A DNA stretch of 64,000 bases from Eubacteriaceae bacterium (GCA_012522805.1 JAAYJS010000016.1:1-64000), one strand, 5' to 3'. Counted from the stretch's first letter, positions 1-8,612 are shown. Notes: a model not told the origin generated them from the letters alone. Numbers and translations: made by a program.

Positions 1-20
1 AGTTCTGGTTCGTTTGTTTT

Positions 21-40
21 AGAAGTGTTCGCTCACTTCT
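21..40. other. short hairpin in rRNA-type leader
   Basis: Inverted repeat AGAAGTG / CACTTCT with a 6-base loop. It lies downstream of the two leftward promoters, so it would sit in the leader of their transcript. A processing or antitermination stem is possible, but that is inference. Confidence 0.4.
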
Positions 41-113
41 TGAATTAACTTGGTTTTATGGTACTATTCTCTTTTCTATGACCTCATGCCCACCACAATG
101 GGTGAACTTCTTA

Positions 114-143
114 AGTATAAACCAACTGACCTCGCCTTGTCAA
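114..143 (-). promoter_or_regulatory. leftward sigma-A promoter P2 (rRNA-type pair)
   Basis: On the minus strand TTGACA (138-143) and TATACT (114-119) are separated by 18 bases. It is the downstream member of a tandem pair. Two near-consensus promoters about 95 bases apart, firing into a long leader, are typical of rRNA operons. The transcribed gene lies beyond the left edge and cannot be confirmed. Confidence 0.7.
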
Positions 144-209
144 GTGCTTTTTTAAACTTTTTAAGGATTGAGTTGGTTGGCCTCGCTCTCAGTTTTTGAA
201 AGCTTACAC

Positions 210-238
210 AGTATACATGGGTATTCTAGGTTTGTCAA
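210..238 (-). promoter_or_regulatory. leftward sigma-A promoter P1 (rRNA-type pair)
   Basis: On the minus strand TTGACA (233-238) and TATACT (210-215) are separated by exactly 17 bases, which is close to ideal. It is the upstream partner of the promoter at 114-143. Between the two the leader contains an AAGCTTTCAAAAACTGAG-like stretch, resembling sequence often found just upstream of clostridial and bacillar 16S genes. Confidence 0.7.
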
Positions 239-396
239 GGTTTTTTTACTTATATTTTACTTTATTTTAATTTTATAATTTTTCTTGATAATCCAGCGTC
301 ATTTTGGATCTTTTTCTCATTTCTACCTTGCCGGTTTTATGGTGAACTGGCAAATAGAAGTTTTTGGCAACGCATCACAGGAAGGAAAGAACCGTT

Positions 397-1467
397 ATGT
401 CTATACAAGCGAAGGAAGAAAACACCATACCTAATAATAAGGATAATCAGAATGATAACAAGCAATGGCATGATGCCCAAGGGCGTGTATTTTCGTACTT
501 AGGATTTATAACCCTCATGTTTACTGCAATCTCGTTAATCGTTGGTTCTCTTGCTGAACTTGTTTTTCCCTATATTTCAAAATCCTTACCACCTTTATTA
601 AGTCATGCCATGGTAACCACTTTTATCCCCTTATATGTTGTCACCGTTCCTTTTATTTATTGGAAGCTGCGTCGCAAAGAAACCCGACCTCTCGAAAAAA
701 AGCATTTGTCTGCAAGTTTTTATATTCAAGTGGTGATCGTATCCTTTGGAACGGTATATGTCGGCAACTATCTATCCTTGGGGTTGGCATCTTTATTAGC
801 CCGTTTTGGTTTGCCCTCAGTGAATCCCTTGGAAGCCTTGCTGGGTTCTATCAACATGTGGGAAGCTGCCTTTTATACGGTCATTGCGGCTCCCATAGCC
901 GAAGAGCTTATTTTTAGAAAAGGGATGATGTCTCTTTTGCTTCCCTATGGTGAAAAAACAGCCATTTTCGTTTCCGCACTGTTCTTCGCACTTGTCCATG
1001 GCAACCTTTACCAATTGATCTATGCTTTTGGCTTGGGTTGTGTTTTAGGGTATCTATACGTTAAAAGCGGTCGTTTAAGAGATGTTATCGCCGTACATGC
1101 TTTGGTTAATTTTACCGGCGGGGTCTTTCCCTTGGTACTGATGAAACAGATCGACGATCAATTTTTAGATCGTATGGAAACTTTTTCTCAAATGATGGAA
1201 CAAGCACCGAAGGAAAGCCTGGAATTACTCATGGACAATATCCTTCCATTATTAGGGTTGTTGTTTTTAAGTTTCTTGACGATTTTTTCCATTGTCGGCG
1301 CTGTGATCATTTTGCTGCGAAACCGTAAGAAGATCCAATTGGAACGCGGCGAAACCCCTTTGAAGAAAGGCCATCGTTTTAAAACAATTTTCTCAAATCC
1401 CGGTGTGATGATTTCTATTCTATTTTATTTTGTCTTGATCGCTGTGAGAATTATTTGGAAGTTTTAA
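397..1467 (+). CDS. CPBP-family (CAAX) intramembrane metalloprotease
   Basis: This is a polytopic membrane protein of 356 residues. It carries the three hallmark motifs of the CPBP/Abi family: EExxxR (E169, E170, R174), a conserved histidine after a hydrophobic stretch (H201), and HxxxN (H234, N238). These form the metal and catalytic site inside the membrane. The first ~30 residues are hydrophilic and charged. I chose the ATG at 397 because GGAAGGAAAG lies just upstream; an in-frame TTG at 364 lacks such a site. Bacterial members process prenylated or other membrane peptides or act in bacteriocin self-immunity. No bacteriocin gene is visible here, so the substrate is unknown. It appears monocistronic. 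Confidence 0.88.
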   Translation: MSIQAKEENTIPNNKDNQNDNKQWHDAQGRVFSYLGFITLMFTAISLIVGSLAELVFPYISKSLPPLLSHAMVTTFIPLYVVTVPFIYWKLRRKETRPLEKKHLSASFYIQVVIVSFGTVYVGNYLSLGLASLLARFGLPSVNPLEALLGSINMWEAAFYTVIAAPIAEELIFRKGMMSLLLPYGEKTAIFVSALFFALVHGNLYQLIYAFGLGCVLGYLYVKSGRLRDVIAVHALVNFTGGVFPLVLMKQIDDQFLDRMETFSQMMEQAPKESLELLMDNILPLLGLLFLSFLTIFSIVGAVIILLRNRKKIQLERGETPLKKGHRFKTIFSNPGVMISILFYFVLIAVRIIWKF

Positions 1468-1834
1468 TTGAAAAAAATGAACACCATACCGGTGCTCCCT
1501 CCATTGTTATCCATTATCTATAAGGCATCTCCTCCTTTTTTCTGTGCGTTTTGAATAAATTGTCGGTGAGCGAATGTTGCAAGCCACCGGTGCAGCACCG
1601 GTTGGCAATGCGCATAAAGTGTCTGGCCATTGTCGGGATAACGCTGGATCCGGTCGATTTTGGATTGGTGGCAGCTTGTTATCATGGATATGGCCTGCGT
1701 TAACAACGCGATGGTAAAAGATAATGGGACAAGGATTTTTGGGTTCTACTGCATAAAAAAAATGCGACCGGCACGGCTGCATTTAAAATTTACCTGCTTG
1801 CCGCAGGTTTTTCTTTACCAACTAAAAGATGTGT
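1468..1834. other. gap without a convincing gene
   Basis: This is a 367-base space between two converging genes. Its 1520-1700 part is richer in G+C than its surroundings and has a short minus-strand frame of about 62 codons (1518-1706). That frame starts with TTG and has no clear ribosome site. I recognise no protein in it; it may be a remnant of a lost gene. The inverted repeat CCTGC-TTGC-CGCAGG near 1793-1807 is too weak to call a terminator. Confidence 0.4.
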
Positions 1835-2260
1835 TTAGTGTTGTACCTTGCGCTCAAAAATATCTCTGCTGATATCGCCAACGGTAATTTCCTCGTATCT
1901 TTTCTCACACAAAACATTCAATTCCTCCACTAAGTTGTCCACGATGGTACTCATCGAAATAGCGAGCAGGCACAAATCTTTTTGATTACCGGAGCGCCAC
2001 ACCTTGGCAATCGGTTTGTCGGCGACCGCCTTGCTGATCATAGCTAGATTAATCTGATCGGGGTCACCATCAAAGTAGTAACCACCTACAGCACCTTCCT
2101 TAGATTTTACCAAACCTGCCTTCTTCAATTGCGACATCACTTTGCGAACACGGGCAGAATTTGTGCAAATATTTTCTGCCAAACGTTCGCTGGACAATAT
2201 TTCCTTGCGATGGTTTAAAAACACCAAGGCATGAATTGCTATAATAAATTCTCCCGTCAT
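1835..2260 (-). CDS. Rrf2-family transcriptional regulator
   Basis: This 141-residue protein has the Rrf2 layout: an N-terminal winged helix (first ~65 residues, including the SSERLAENICTN and KVMSQLKKAGLV helices), then the wing with GAVGGY and a C-terminal helix. Iron-sulfur Rrf2 proteins have three closely spaced cysteines. Here the cysteines are scattered, so a cluster is doubtful and it may sense through another mechanism. A GAGAGGATAG ribosome site precedes the ATG. It is transcribed away from the unknown gene at 2755 across a ~500-base intergenic region, which might hold its operator. Target genes are unknown. Confidence 0.85.
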   Translation of the reverse strand: MTGEFIIAIHALVFLNHRKEILSSERLAENICTNSARVRKVMSQLKKAGLVKSKEGAVGGYYFDGDPDQINLAMISKAVADKPIAKVWRSGNQKDLCLLAISMSTIVDNLVEELNVLCEKRYEEITVGDISRDIFERKVQH

Positions 2261-2754
2261 ACTTCTATCCTCTCTTCCAATAAAAAAATCGTTCTACTTC
2301 TAAAATTTTAGCTTATGATATCAAGAATTGAAAGCATGACTCCACAAACGTTTACTGTTTATATCTTTTGTAGATGTTTATTGCGTCACAGGCCATTTGT
2401 TAGCTATTGTTTAATTACCTACTTTCGCTTTTTAAGAGAAATCATGCACCACACGTTATCTGCATCTGCCATTTTAAATTTATTGCGAACCTGTCTATGC
2501 CTTTGAGCCTTACCATTATTATAAGGTTCAATGCTTAAAATAAACCTTTTTTCACGGTGCACTCACTCTCCCATATATACTATTTTAGTGCTCTCAGCTT
2601 TATTTTTGTATCCTATTTATTTCTTTAAATCCAGTGTAGTTTCGGATTTTTTGCACAATTTATTTTTTTAATATTTTTATTTTTTTCTGAGTGTGATATG
2701 ATATTGATTACTATCTTAATAAAATAGATAAGTGTACCCATTTAAAAAGGAAAT
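2261..2754. other. AT-rich divergent intergenic region with possible extended -10
   Basis: About 490 bases lie between the divergent Rrf2 gene and the gene at 2755. No convincing reading frame is present. A TGxTATGAT-type extended -10 (2694-2702) lies about 50 bases before the downstream start, with no good -35. I see no strong inverted repeat. Confidence 0.35.
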
Positions 2755-3606
2755 ATGATGAATTTATTTGACATTTTAAAACGGTCTTCTCCTCAAGAAA
2801 GGCTGCGCATTTTATTTTTAGTTATGATTATTCTCTTTACCAGTTATTTTACTGTATTGAGTTTTGTCGATACCCCTTCGTCCAATTACGAAAAAGTCCT
2901 TGAATTGGTGGACGCGTTATACACCGAAGACGGGCAATCGGTTTCTGAAAAAGCCATTCAAAACTCCGGACTGTTTGCTGAAGCTACAAAATCTGCTAAC
3001 CGCATCCGAGATCCGCAACTCAAGTCGGAGCAATTGCAACGTATCGATACTGCAAAAAAAATGGCGGATATCGTTAACGCCATCGATGCCATGTATACAA
3101 CCGTTAATAACGAACGCGTCTTGGTCAGAGATATCACGGACAACCAAATGTCTGCCATCAATCAAAAACTAGATGTGATTCAAAACATGGGGCTGGAAGC
3201 TTTTGTAACCAAACATCGGGAGTTGCTCTCTCCGGCGGAAAAGCAATACCATGCGCGCCAACACATCAATGCCGGTTTAGATGCTTTCTTTGAAGATGGC
3301 GCCAATCGAAAAGAATTGTTGTACCATGCAGACTCCGACGATTGCGAAGCGTTGCGAGAATTTTTAAACGATGTACAAAATCCGACTTTAAAAGAGGAGT
3401 TGAACACGGAAATCAATCGGATAAAATCCATGATTGAAGAACAAGAGGAACGCCAGTATCGGGAATGGCTTCGCCAAGAAGAAGAGCGAAAACGTCTAGA
3501 AGAAGAGCAACGTTTAAAAGAAGAAGATGAGAAGAAAAAAGAAGATGAGAAAAAATTCGAAGATGGTGGCCCGGCACCCATGCCTGCACCTCCAGCGTCG
3601 GAATAA
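2755..3606 (+). CDS. unknown membrane-anchored protein with charged coiled-coil tail
   Basis: I do not recognise this 283-residue protein. It has one N-terminal membrane segment (about residues 17-38) and a mostly helical, hydrophilic body. Its C-terminal ~60 residues are extremely rich in Glu, Lys and Arg and likely form a coiled coil, ending in a short proline/alanine-rich tail (PAPMPAPPASE). The arrangement suggests an anchored extracytoplasmic or cytoplasmic scaffold protein. The start follows AAAAAGGAA; ATG 2755 and 2758 are both possible. It ends just before a clear terminator, so it is transcribed alone. Confidence 0.7.
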   Translation: MMNLFDILKRSSPQERLRILFLVMIILFTSYFTVLSFVDTPSSNYEKVLELVDALYTEDGQSVSEKAIQNSGLFAEATKSANRIRDPQLKSEQLQRIDTAKKMADIVNAIDAMYTTVNNERVLVRDITDNQMSAINQKLDVIQNMGLEAFVTKHRELLSPAEKQYHARQHINAGLDAFFEDGANRKELLYHADSDDCEALREFLNDVQNPTLKEELNTEINRIKSMIEEQEERQYREWLRQEEERKRLEEEQRLKEEDEKKKEDEKKFEDGGPAPMPAPPASE

Positions 3607-3616
3607 ATTGACGATT

Positions 3617-3646
3617 ACCGCTTTTATCAATAAAAGCGGTTTTTTA
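3617..3646 (+). terminator. rho-independent terminator
   Basis: ACCGCTTTTA / TAAAAGCGGT hairpin followed by a T-run, directly downstream of the gene ending at 3606. It precedes the promoter of the zinc regulator gene. Confidence 0.85.
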
Positions 3647-3647
3647 T

Positions 3648-3676
3648 TTGACAAAGTTCATTGAAAACATTATATT
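3648..3676 (+). promoter_or_regulatory. sigma-A promoter of the zinc module
   Basis: TTGACA (3648-3653) and TATATT (3671-3676) are separated by 17 bases. The predicted start of transcription is near 3683, about 35 bases before the Fur-family gene. Confidence 0.8.
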
Positions 3677-3681
3677 GAATT

Positions 3682-3696
3682 TGAAATCTGTTTTCA
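3682..3696. promoter_or_regulatory. candidate Fur/Zur-type operator dyad
   Basis: TGAAA-N5-TTTCA inverted repeat placed at the predicted transcription start of the regulator gene. The position would suit autorepression. The match to known Zur or Fur boxes is loose, so this is inference from symmetry and position. Confidence 0.4.
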
Positions 3697-3716
3697 TTTT
3701 GGCCAAGGAGGTAACG

Positions 3717-4121
3717 ATGAAGAAAAGAGGCCCCTATCATACCAAGCAGCAACAAACAATCCTAATTTTTTTAAAAGAAAATGCCGAGGCATATCATACC
3801 GTTCAAGATGTTTATGAAGCACTGAAGGCTGCCCATAAAGCCATCGGCCACACGACGGTTTACCGGTCTCTTGAAAAGTTTAGCGAGAAAGGCATTGTTA
3901 CCAGAATACCCGGCATTAACGGCAAACCCACCCAATACAAATACGAGATTACTTCTCAACATGCGCCCAAGGGCGAATTATACTGTAAGAAATGCGGTAC
4001 CGTTACCCCTTTGCACTGCAATGAAATTGAATCCTTTACCAAACATTTAAGTACGAAACATCACTTTATAATGAATGTTGAAGATATTGTTCTTTACGGT
4101 TATTGCGATACTTGTTTCTAA
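3717..4121 (+). CDS. Fur-family metalloregulator, probably zinc (Zur-like)
   Basis: This 134-residue protein has a winged-helix N-terminus containing the HTTVYRSLEKF recognition segment. Its C-terminal dimerisation domain has two CxxC pairs (CKKC and CDTC) that form the structural zinc site. The ATG at 3717 has a perfect AAGGAGG five bases upstream; an upstream in-frame TTG at 3648 would overlap the promoter and is rejected. The next genes encode a complete ZnuABC-type importer, so the likely job is zinc-dependent repression of that operon. Manganese or peroxide sensing cannot be excluded. Length is normal for the family. Confidence 0.85.
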   Translation: MKKRGPYHTKQQQTILIFLKENAEAYHTVQDVYEALKAAHKAIGHTTVYRSLEKFSEKGIVTRIPGINGKPTQYKYEITSQHAPKGELYCKKCGTVTPLHCNEIESFTKHLSTKHHFIMNVEDIVLYGYCDTCF

Positions 4122-4182
4122 CCGATATGAGTAAAGCGAACGCAAAATATCCAATGCCTCTTGCATCCCTTAAGGAGAGACC

Positions 4183-5112
4183 ATGAAAATAAAAAGTTTA
4201 ATTGTCCTTACCCTCTGTATGGCAATGCTGTGTCTTGCTGGTTGCTCTATGAAAGCACCTGAAAAAGTATCCACCGATGATTCCCCATTAAAAGTCATCG
4301 CCTCTTTTTACCCTATGGCAGATTTTGCAGATAAGATTGGGGGCGACAACATTGCGGTGCAATGCTTAGTGTCGCTTGGAATGGAAGCCCACGATTGGGA
4401 ACCTACCACAGCCGACATCGCACTCTTAGAAGAGGCCGATCTCTTCATTATTAACGGCGCAGGAATGGAGCCTTGGGCAACGGATTTGTTGCAAACTTTA
4501 TCCAACAAAAATTTGGTGGTCGTCAACACCTCTGAAGGACTGGACCTATTGGAAAATGACGAAAGCCACGACGGTCATGATCATGGCGATCAGGACCCCC
4601 ACGTTTGGTTAAATCCCCTCTACGCTAAACAGCAAATGTCGATGATCATGGAGGCCTTAAAAGAACTTGATGCCACAAACAGCAAAACCTATCAAGACAA
4701 TTACGAAAAATGGGCCAACAAATGCGAAGAGCTGGATCAAAATTATCGAGAAACTTTAAGTCCTTTGAACCACAAGGATATTTTAGTTTCCCATCAAGCC
4801 TTTGGCTATCTATGTAACGCCTATGGGCTCAATCAAATTGCCATAGAGGGATTGTCGCCTGAAGGCGAACCCAATCCCGCTAGAATGGCAGAAATCATCG
4901 ATTTTATGAACAAACACCAGACAAAAGTTATTTTTTATGAAGAAAACACATCTTCAAAGGTTGCTGAAGCTATCGCTAGAGATACCGGCGCCAAGACCAT
5001 GGTCTTAAACCCTCTGGAAAGCTTAAGCCAAGAGCAATTGGACGCAGGCGAAGACTACTTTTCGATTATGACAGCCAACTTAAAGGGCTTGCAGGAAGCC
5101 CTCTCCGATTGA
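4183..5112 (+). CDS. znuA: zinc/manganese ABC transporter binding lipoprotein
   Basis: This is a cluster A-I metal-binding protein of 309 residues. It starts with a lipoprotein signal ending in LAGC (Cys21). Visible metal ligands include His70 (EAHDWEP), a histidine-rich loop (about residues 126-140, several H and D) and the DPHVWLNP motif, followed by a later SHQAFGYL histidine. A His-rich loop is typical of zinc-specific ZnuA rather than manganese homologues. It would capture metal outside the membrane and pass it to ZnuB. It lies 61 bases after the Fur-family gene. Its stop overlaps the region holding the ribosome site of znuC, so the genes are translated as one operon. Confidence 0.9.
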   Translation: MKIKSLIVLTLCMAMLCLAGCSMKAPEKVSTDDSPLKVIASFYPMADFADKIGGDNIAVQCLVSLGMEAHDWEPTTADIALLEEADLFIINGAGMEPWATDLLQTLSNKNLVVVNTSEGLDLLENDESHDGHDHGDQDPHVWLNPLYAKQQMSMIMEALKELDATNSKTYQDNYEKWANKCEELDQNYRETLSPLNHKDILVSHQAFGYLCNAYGLNQIAIEGLSPEGEPNPARMAEIIDFMNKHQTKVIFYEENTSSKVAEAIARDTGAKTMVLNPLESLSQEQLDAGEDYFSIMTANLKGLQEALSD

Positions 5113-5120
5113 GGTGTGAA

Positions 5121-5873
5121 ATGACAATCTTGGAAATCAAAGATGTATGCTTTGCTTACGACCGTTTAGAGATACTGCACCAGGCCAACTTAAGGATTGA
5201 AGAAGGAGATTTCGTTCTCTTACAAGGTCCCAACGGCGCCGGAAAATCCACGCTTTTAAAGCTGATATTGGGAGAGTTGGCCCCCCTAAAAGGGCATATC
5301 TCTGTTTTTAACACCGACGTGAAAATTTTCAAGAATTGGAATCAAATCTCTTATGTGCCGCAGAGGGGCTACGATCATCTGGCGCATTTCCCGGCGACGG
5401 TTTCTGAAATCGTGGCTACCGGTTCATACAGCCGGTCAGGGCGTTTCCGCTTTCAGAGTAAAAAGAAAGAGCAAAGGATTGGCCATGCTTTAGAAGCCGT
5501 CGAGATGCAACCCTACGCCAGAAGATTAATCGGAGAACTTTCCGGTGGTCAGCGACAACGGGTACTCTTAGCCCAAGCCCTCATTTCAAACCCCAAGCTA
5601 CTCATTTTAGACGAACCGGTAACCGGCATCGACGCAACAAACACCGCTACTTTTTATCGGCTGTTGCAACGTTTAAATAAAGAAGAAGGTCTGACCGTGT
5701 TAATGGTGACCCATGATATCCTCGGGGCTGTTGATTTGGCAAATAAGCACTTTTGCATTGAAGAAGGCAATTTACTCCAATTGACACCAGAAGTATTGGA
5801 AAAAGAAAGACTGCACCGACACGTGCACACACCGGGAGCCTGCCATGACCTTGATGAGCTTATTTCAATATGA
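5121..5873 (+). CDS. znuC: zinc/manganese ABC transporter ATPase
   Basis: This is an ABC ATPase of 250 residues with Walker A GPNGAGKST (residues 36-44), signature LSGGQRQR, Walker B LLILDEP and an H-loop in MVTHD. It energises metal import together with the neighbouring permease. The ATG at 5121 follows GAGGTG; a TTG at 5109 overlaps the znuA stop and is less likely. The last ~30 bases overlap znuB, a sign of tight translational coupling. Confidence 0.92.
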   Translation: MTILEIKDVCFAYDRLEILHQANLRIEEGDFVLLQGPNGAGKSTLLKLILGELAPLKGHISVFNTDVKIFKNWNQISYVPQRGYDHLAHFPATVSEIVATGSYSRSGRFRFQSKKKEQRIGHALEAVEMQPYARRLIGELSGGQRQRVLLAQALISNPKLLILDEPVTGIDATNTATFYRLLQRLNKEEGLTVLMVTHDILGAVDLANKHFCIEEGNLLQLTPEVLEKERLHRHVHTPGACHDLDELISI

Positions 5874-6654
5874 TTTTATGCGACGCGCCTTTATCGTCGC
5901 CATCGCTTTAGGAATTGTCGTACCCTGTATTGGGGTCATCGTCGTTTTAAAACGCCTATCCATGATAGGAGACGCCCTTGCCCATACTTCTTTAGCCGGA
6001 GTAGCCGGTGGCTTGTTGGTGAATATCAACCCGGTTCTTGGTGCAGGCATCACCTGTATCGGCGCAGCCTTTACCATCGAATGGATTCGAAAAAAATTGC
6101 CACAATATGCGGAAATGTCCACTGCCATTGTTCTTTCTGCCGGGGTGGGGTTGGCCGGCGTCCTGTCCGGCTTTATTCAAAATGCCACCAGCTTCAATGC
6201 CTTTTTATTCGGTAGCATTGTGGCCATCTCCAACGCGGAGTTGATCGCCGTCGTAGCCATTGCTCTTTTAGTGCTTATTTTGTTTTTTTTGATGTACCAA
6301 GAATTGTTTTACATCGCCTTGGATGAGCGCTCAGCGACTTTGTCCGGCGTACCGATCAACACCGTTAATTTTATTTTTACATTGTTGACAGCTGTTACCG
6401 TCGCCATCGCTGCCCGCACGGTGGGCGCATTGATCGTGTCCTCCATGATGGTATTGCCTGTTGCCTGCAGCTTACAGATAGCAAAAAGTTATCGGCAAAC
6501 GGTTTGGTTTTCGGTTCTCTTCGGGTTGAGTTTTACCCTGATCGGCTTGACGATTTCTTTTTATGCCGCTCTACGCCCCGGTGGTGCCATCGTGTTGACC
6601 GGTGTCTGTTGTCTGCTTTTAGTGTTCAACTTGAAAAAGATGGTGTGCCGCTAA
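5845..6654 (+). CDS. znuB: zinc/manganese ABC transporter permease
   Basis: This 269-residue ABC-3 family permease has about eight hydrophobic segments. The N-terminal motif GDALAHTSLAGVAGG, a family hallmark, contains conserved His and Asp. It forms the membrane channel of the importer with znuA and znuC. It begins inside the end of znuC (29-base overlap) and is the last gene before a strong terminator, so the zinc operon is Fur-type regulator, znuA, znuC, znuB. Confidence 0.92.
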   Translation: MTLMSLFQYDFMRRAFIVAIALGIVVPCIGVIVVLKRLSMIGDALAHTSLAGVAGGLLVNINPVLGAGITCIGAAFTIEWIRKKLPQYAEMSTAIVLSAGVGLAGVLSGFIQNATSFNAFLFGSIVAISNAELIAVVAIALLVLILFFLMYQELFYIALDERSATLSGVPINTVNFIFTLLTAVTVAIAARTVGALIVSSMMVLPVACSLQIAKSYRQTVWFSVLFGLSFTLIGLTISFYAALRPGGAIVLTGVCCLLLVFNLKKMVCR

Positions 6655-6663
6655 AAATTGTCA

Positions 6664-6703
6664 ACACAAGCAACCGTAAGCTTACGGTTGCTTGTGTTTT
6701 TTT
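6664..6703 (+). terminator. strong terminator of the zinc operon
   Basis: Perfect 17-base-arm palindrome (6664-6680 / 6681-6697) followed by T residues, nine bases after the znuB stop. Confidence 0.9.
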
Positions 6704-7081
6704 AGTCCATCTTCTTGATCGCTCAGCCCACTGAGCACCCTTCTACGATTGGTATTGAGATTTGCTCATCAATCGTGGAGCTGTTCCATCTCGCTAAGTC
6801 ACTCAATCCGATTCGTTGTCAGCGTACGTCAGCCTAGTCAAGATTTTCTTTAAAAGACTGGCTGTAATCCTTAAAATCAAAACTTATCTCATACACATCA
6901 ATATCGATTCAAAAGGTCTCACAGACTTTTATAAGTGGTTTTTATTTTTTTACTAATTTTTTTGTTTTTATATCTGTTGATTTCCCAATTTACGCACTTA
7001 AAAAATGTCCCATTTCTTGTACATTTTTGCATAAAAACATTTTTCCTATCCCATTAACTTTACCTTTTTCTAATACCGTGC
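6704..7081. other. gap with no recognised gene
   Basis: This AT-rich spacer lies between the zinc operon terminator and the regulatory region of the sugar operon. I find no credible reading frame or known RNA family in it. Confidence 0.4.
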
Positions 7082-7132
7082 TATCCTTTATTTAAATAGG
7101 ATACAATTGTTAACATTTATTTTACGTATCCT
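7082..7132. promoter_or_regulatory. three TATCCT/AGGATA half-sites upstream of sugar operon
   Basis: TATCCT at 7082-7087 and AGGATA at 7098-7103 form a dyad with a 10-base spacer. A further GTATCCT at 7126-7132 pairs with the central AGGATAC. All lie just upstream of the probable -10 at 7158, so they resemble an operator cluster. No regulator gene is adjacent. Confidence 0.45.
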
Positions 7133-7140
7133 TAATCATT

Positions 7141-7174
7141 CTACACCAATCATTCTCTATAATGAGCGGTGTAG
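7141..7174 (+). promoter_or_regulatory. probable promoter -10 inside a 34-base dyad
   Basis: A consensus TATAAT (7158-7163) sits in the middle of an interrupted palindrome: CTACACC (7141-7147), CATT, AATG, GGTGTAG (7168-7174). A -35 match is weak (ATCATT at 7135-7140), so an activator or repressor probably works here. Confidence 0.5.
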
Positions 7175-7205
7175 CTAGTTAAAATCAATACGGAGGAGAA
7201 AGAAA

Positions 7206-8507
7206 ATGAAAAAGAAATTTGCGGTAATTCTATCGATGCTGATGGTAGCATTGATAACATTAAGTGCCTGTGGAGGTGGCTCATCTCAAAAGGATGCTAC
7301 CACATCGGCAGACGGTAAAATAAAAATCGAATACTGGCATGTCAATGCTGAAACCCAAGGGGGAATCACCGTTGACGAATTGGTCAAAACATTTAATGAA
7401 AGTCAAGACGATATCGAAGTGGTCGCTAAGTACAACCCGGACATGTACAAAGGCTTAATGCAAAACCTTCAAGCGGAAATTGCTGCCGGAAACCACCCCG
7501 CAATTGTACAAGTCGGTTGGGCATTTTTGGATTATTTTTCCAATAACTTCGAATACCAGGATCCCGTTGCAGTCAATGAAAAGTACGATCAAGAAGATCC
7601 CACTTTCTTAAAAGACAATTTTATGCCGAACATTTTGGATTTGGCTAAAGACAGCAAAGGCAACCAAGTAGGTGTTCCCTACTCTTTATCCACGCCTGTG
7701 CTCTACTTAAACAGAGATTTATTAAAAGAAGCCGGATTGGATCCCGCAGGTCCGAAAACTTGGGAAGAACTGAACGAATTCTCTAAAACCATCAAAGAAA
7801 AAACCGGCAAATACGGTTTTTACTTCCAAGAACCTGCAGACAACTGGGCTACTCAAGGATTACTCGAAAGTAACGGTGCAAAATTTATCACCGACGGTAA
7901 AGCTACCATCGCTTCAAAAGAAGGGATTGCCGCTTACCAATTTTGGGCAGACATGGTTGCAGACGGTACCGCACTTCATACCTCTTGGGACGAAGGGATG
8001 CAAAGTTTTGTAGACGGCAATGTCGCTATGGCTTATACCACCATTGCTCGTCGGGAATCCGTTCAAAAAGGTGCCCAATTTGATGTTGCCACCACCACCT
8101 CTCCCGCTTGGGAAGGCAAAGAAATTAATATTCCCGCCGGCGGTTGCTTCTTGGGCATTACCGCTGTAGATGACGAACAAATCGAAGCAGCTTGGAAATT
8201 TGAAAAATTCTTATACTCTGTGGAATCCGTTGCGAAATGGACCATGGGAACCGGCTATGTACCACCGAGAACCGGTGTTGACACAGCGGAAGACGGTTTA
8301 AAGAAGTTCTACGAAGAAAACCACATGATGAAGGCCGCAACCGATCAAATGGATAAGGTTGTACCTTGGGCAAGCTTCCCCGGAGATGCCGGCTTACAAG
8401 CGGAACAAATTCTACTGGACGTTCGAGATCAAATTTTAGGCGGTCAAGTCAGTGCCGAAGAAGGATTGACGGACGCACAAAACAAAATCAACGAATTGTT
8501 GAAATAA
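7206..8507 (+). CDS. carbohydrate ABC transporter binding lipoprotein (family 1, UgpB-like)
   Basis: This 433-residue extracytoplasmic solute-binding protein has a lipoprotein signal with lipobox LSAC near residues 18-21 and a Gly/Ser-rich linker. The N-terminal EYWHVNAETQGG strand and later SLSTPVLYLNRDLLKEAGLDP and TTIARRES segments are typical of sugar and glycerol-3-phosphate binding proteins. It would deliver its ligand to the two permeases encoded downstream. The ribosome site GGAGGAG precedes the ATG. Family 1 binders recognise oligosaccharides, polyols or glycerophosphate esters; the exact ligand cannot be read from sequence. A hairpin follows the gene and may let it be expressed above the membrane components. 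Confidence 0.9.
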   Translation: MKKKFAVILSMLMVALITLSACGGGSSQKDATTSADGKIKIEYWHVNAETQGGITVDELVKTFNESQDDIEVVAKYNPDMYKGLMQNLQAEIAAGNHPAIVQVGWAFLDYFSNNFEYQDPVAVNEKYDQEDPTFLKDNFMPNILDLAKDSKGNQVGVPYSLSTPVLYLNRDLLKEAGLDPAGPKTWEELNEFSKTIKEKTGKYGFYFQEPADNWATQGLLESNGAKFITDGKATIASKEGIAAYQFWADMVADGTALHTSWDEGMQSFVDGNVAMAYTTIARRESVQKGAQFDVATTTSPAWEGKEINIPAGGCFLGITAVDDEQIEAAWKFEKFLYSVESVAKWTMGTGYVPPRTGVDTAEDGLKKFYEENHMMKAATDQMDKVVPWASFPGDAGLQAEQILLDVRDQILGGQVSAEEGLTDAQNKINELLK

Positions 8508-8575
8508 TTTTATCTATGACAGTGCATCGCTTTGCCCCTAGTTGCATGGCGGTGCCCTTCTTCCATTTTATTCAA

Positions 8576-8612
8576 ATATGGCATCGGGTAGCTATCGTGC
8601 TCGGTGCCATAT
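8576..8612 (+). other. intercistronic stem-loop between binding protein and permease genes
   Basis: ATATGGCA (8576-8583) pairs with TGCCATAT (8605-8612) around a 21-base loop. There is no T-run, so it is more likely an mRNA 3'-end stabiliser or partial attenuator than a terminator. Such structures are common after the first gene of sugar ABC operons. Confidence 0.5.

Noticed and set aside
3180-3581. Ser-rich minus-strand frame inside the gene at 2755
   Set aside because: Antisense of a Glu/Lys-rich coiled-coil region, which gives long serine-rich reverse frames by composition.
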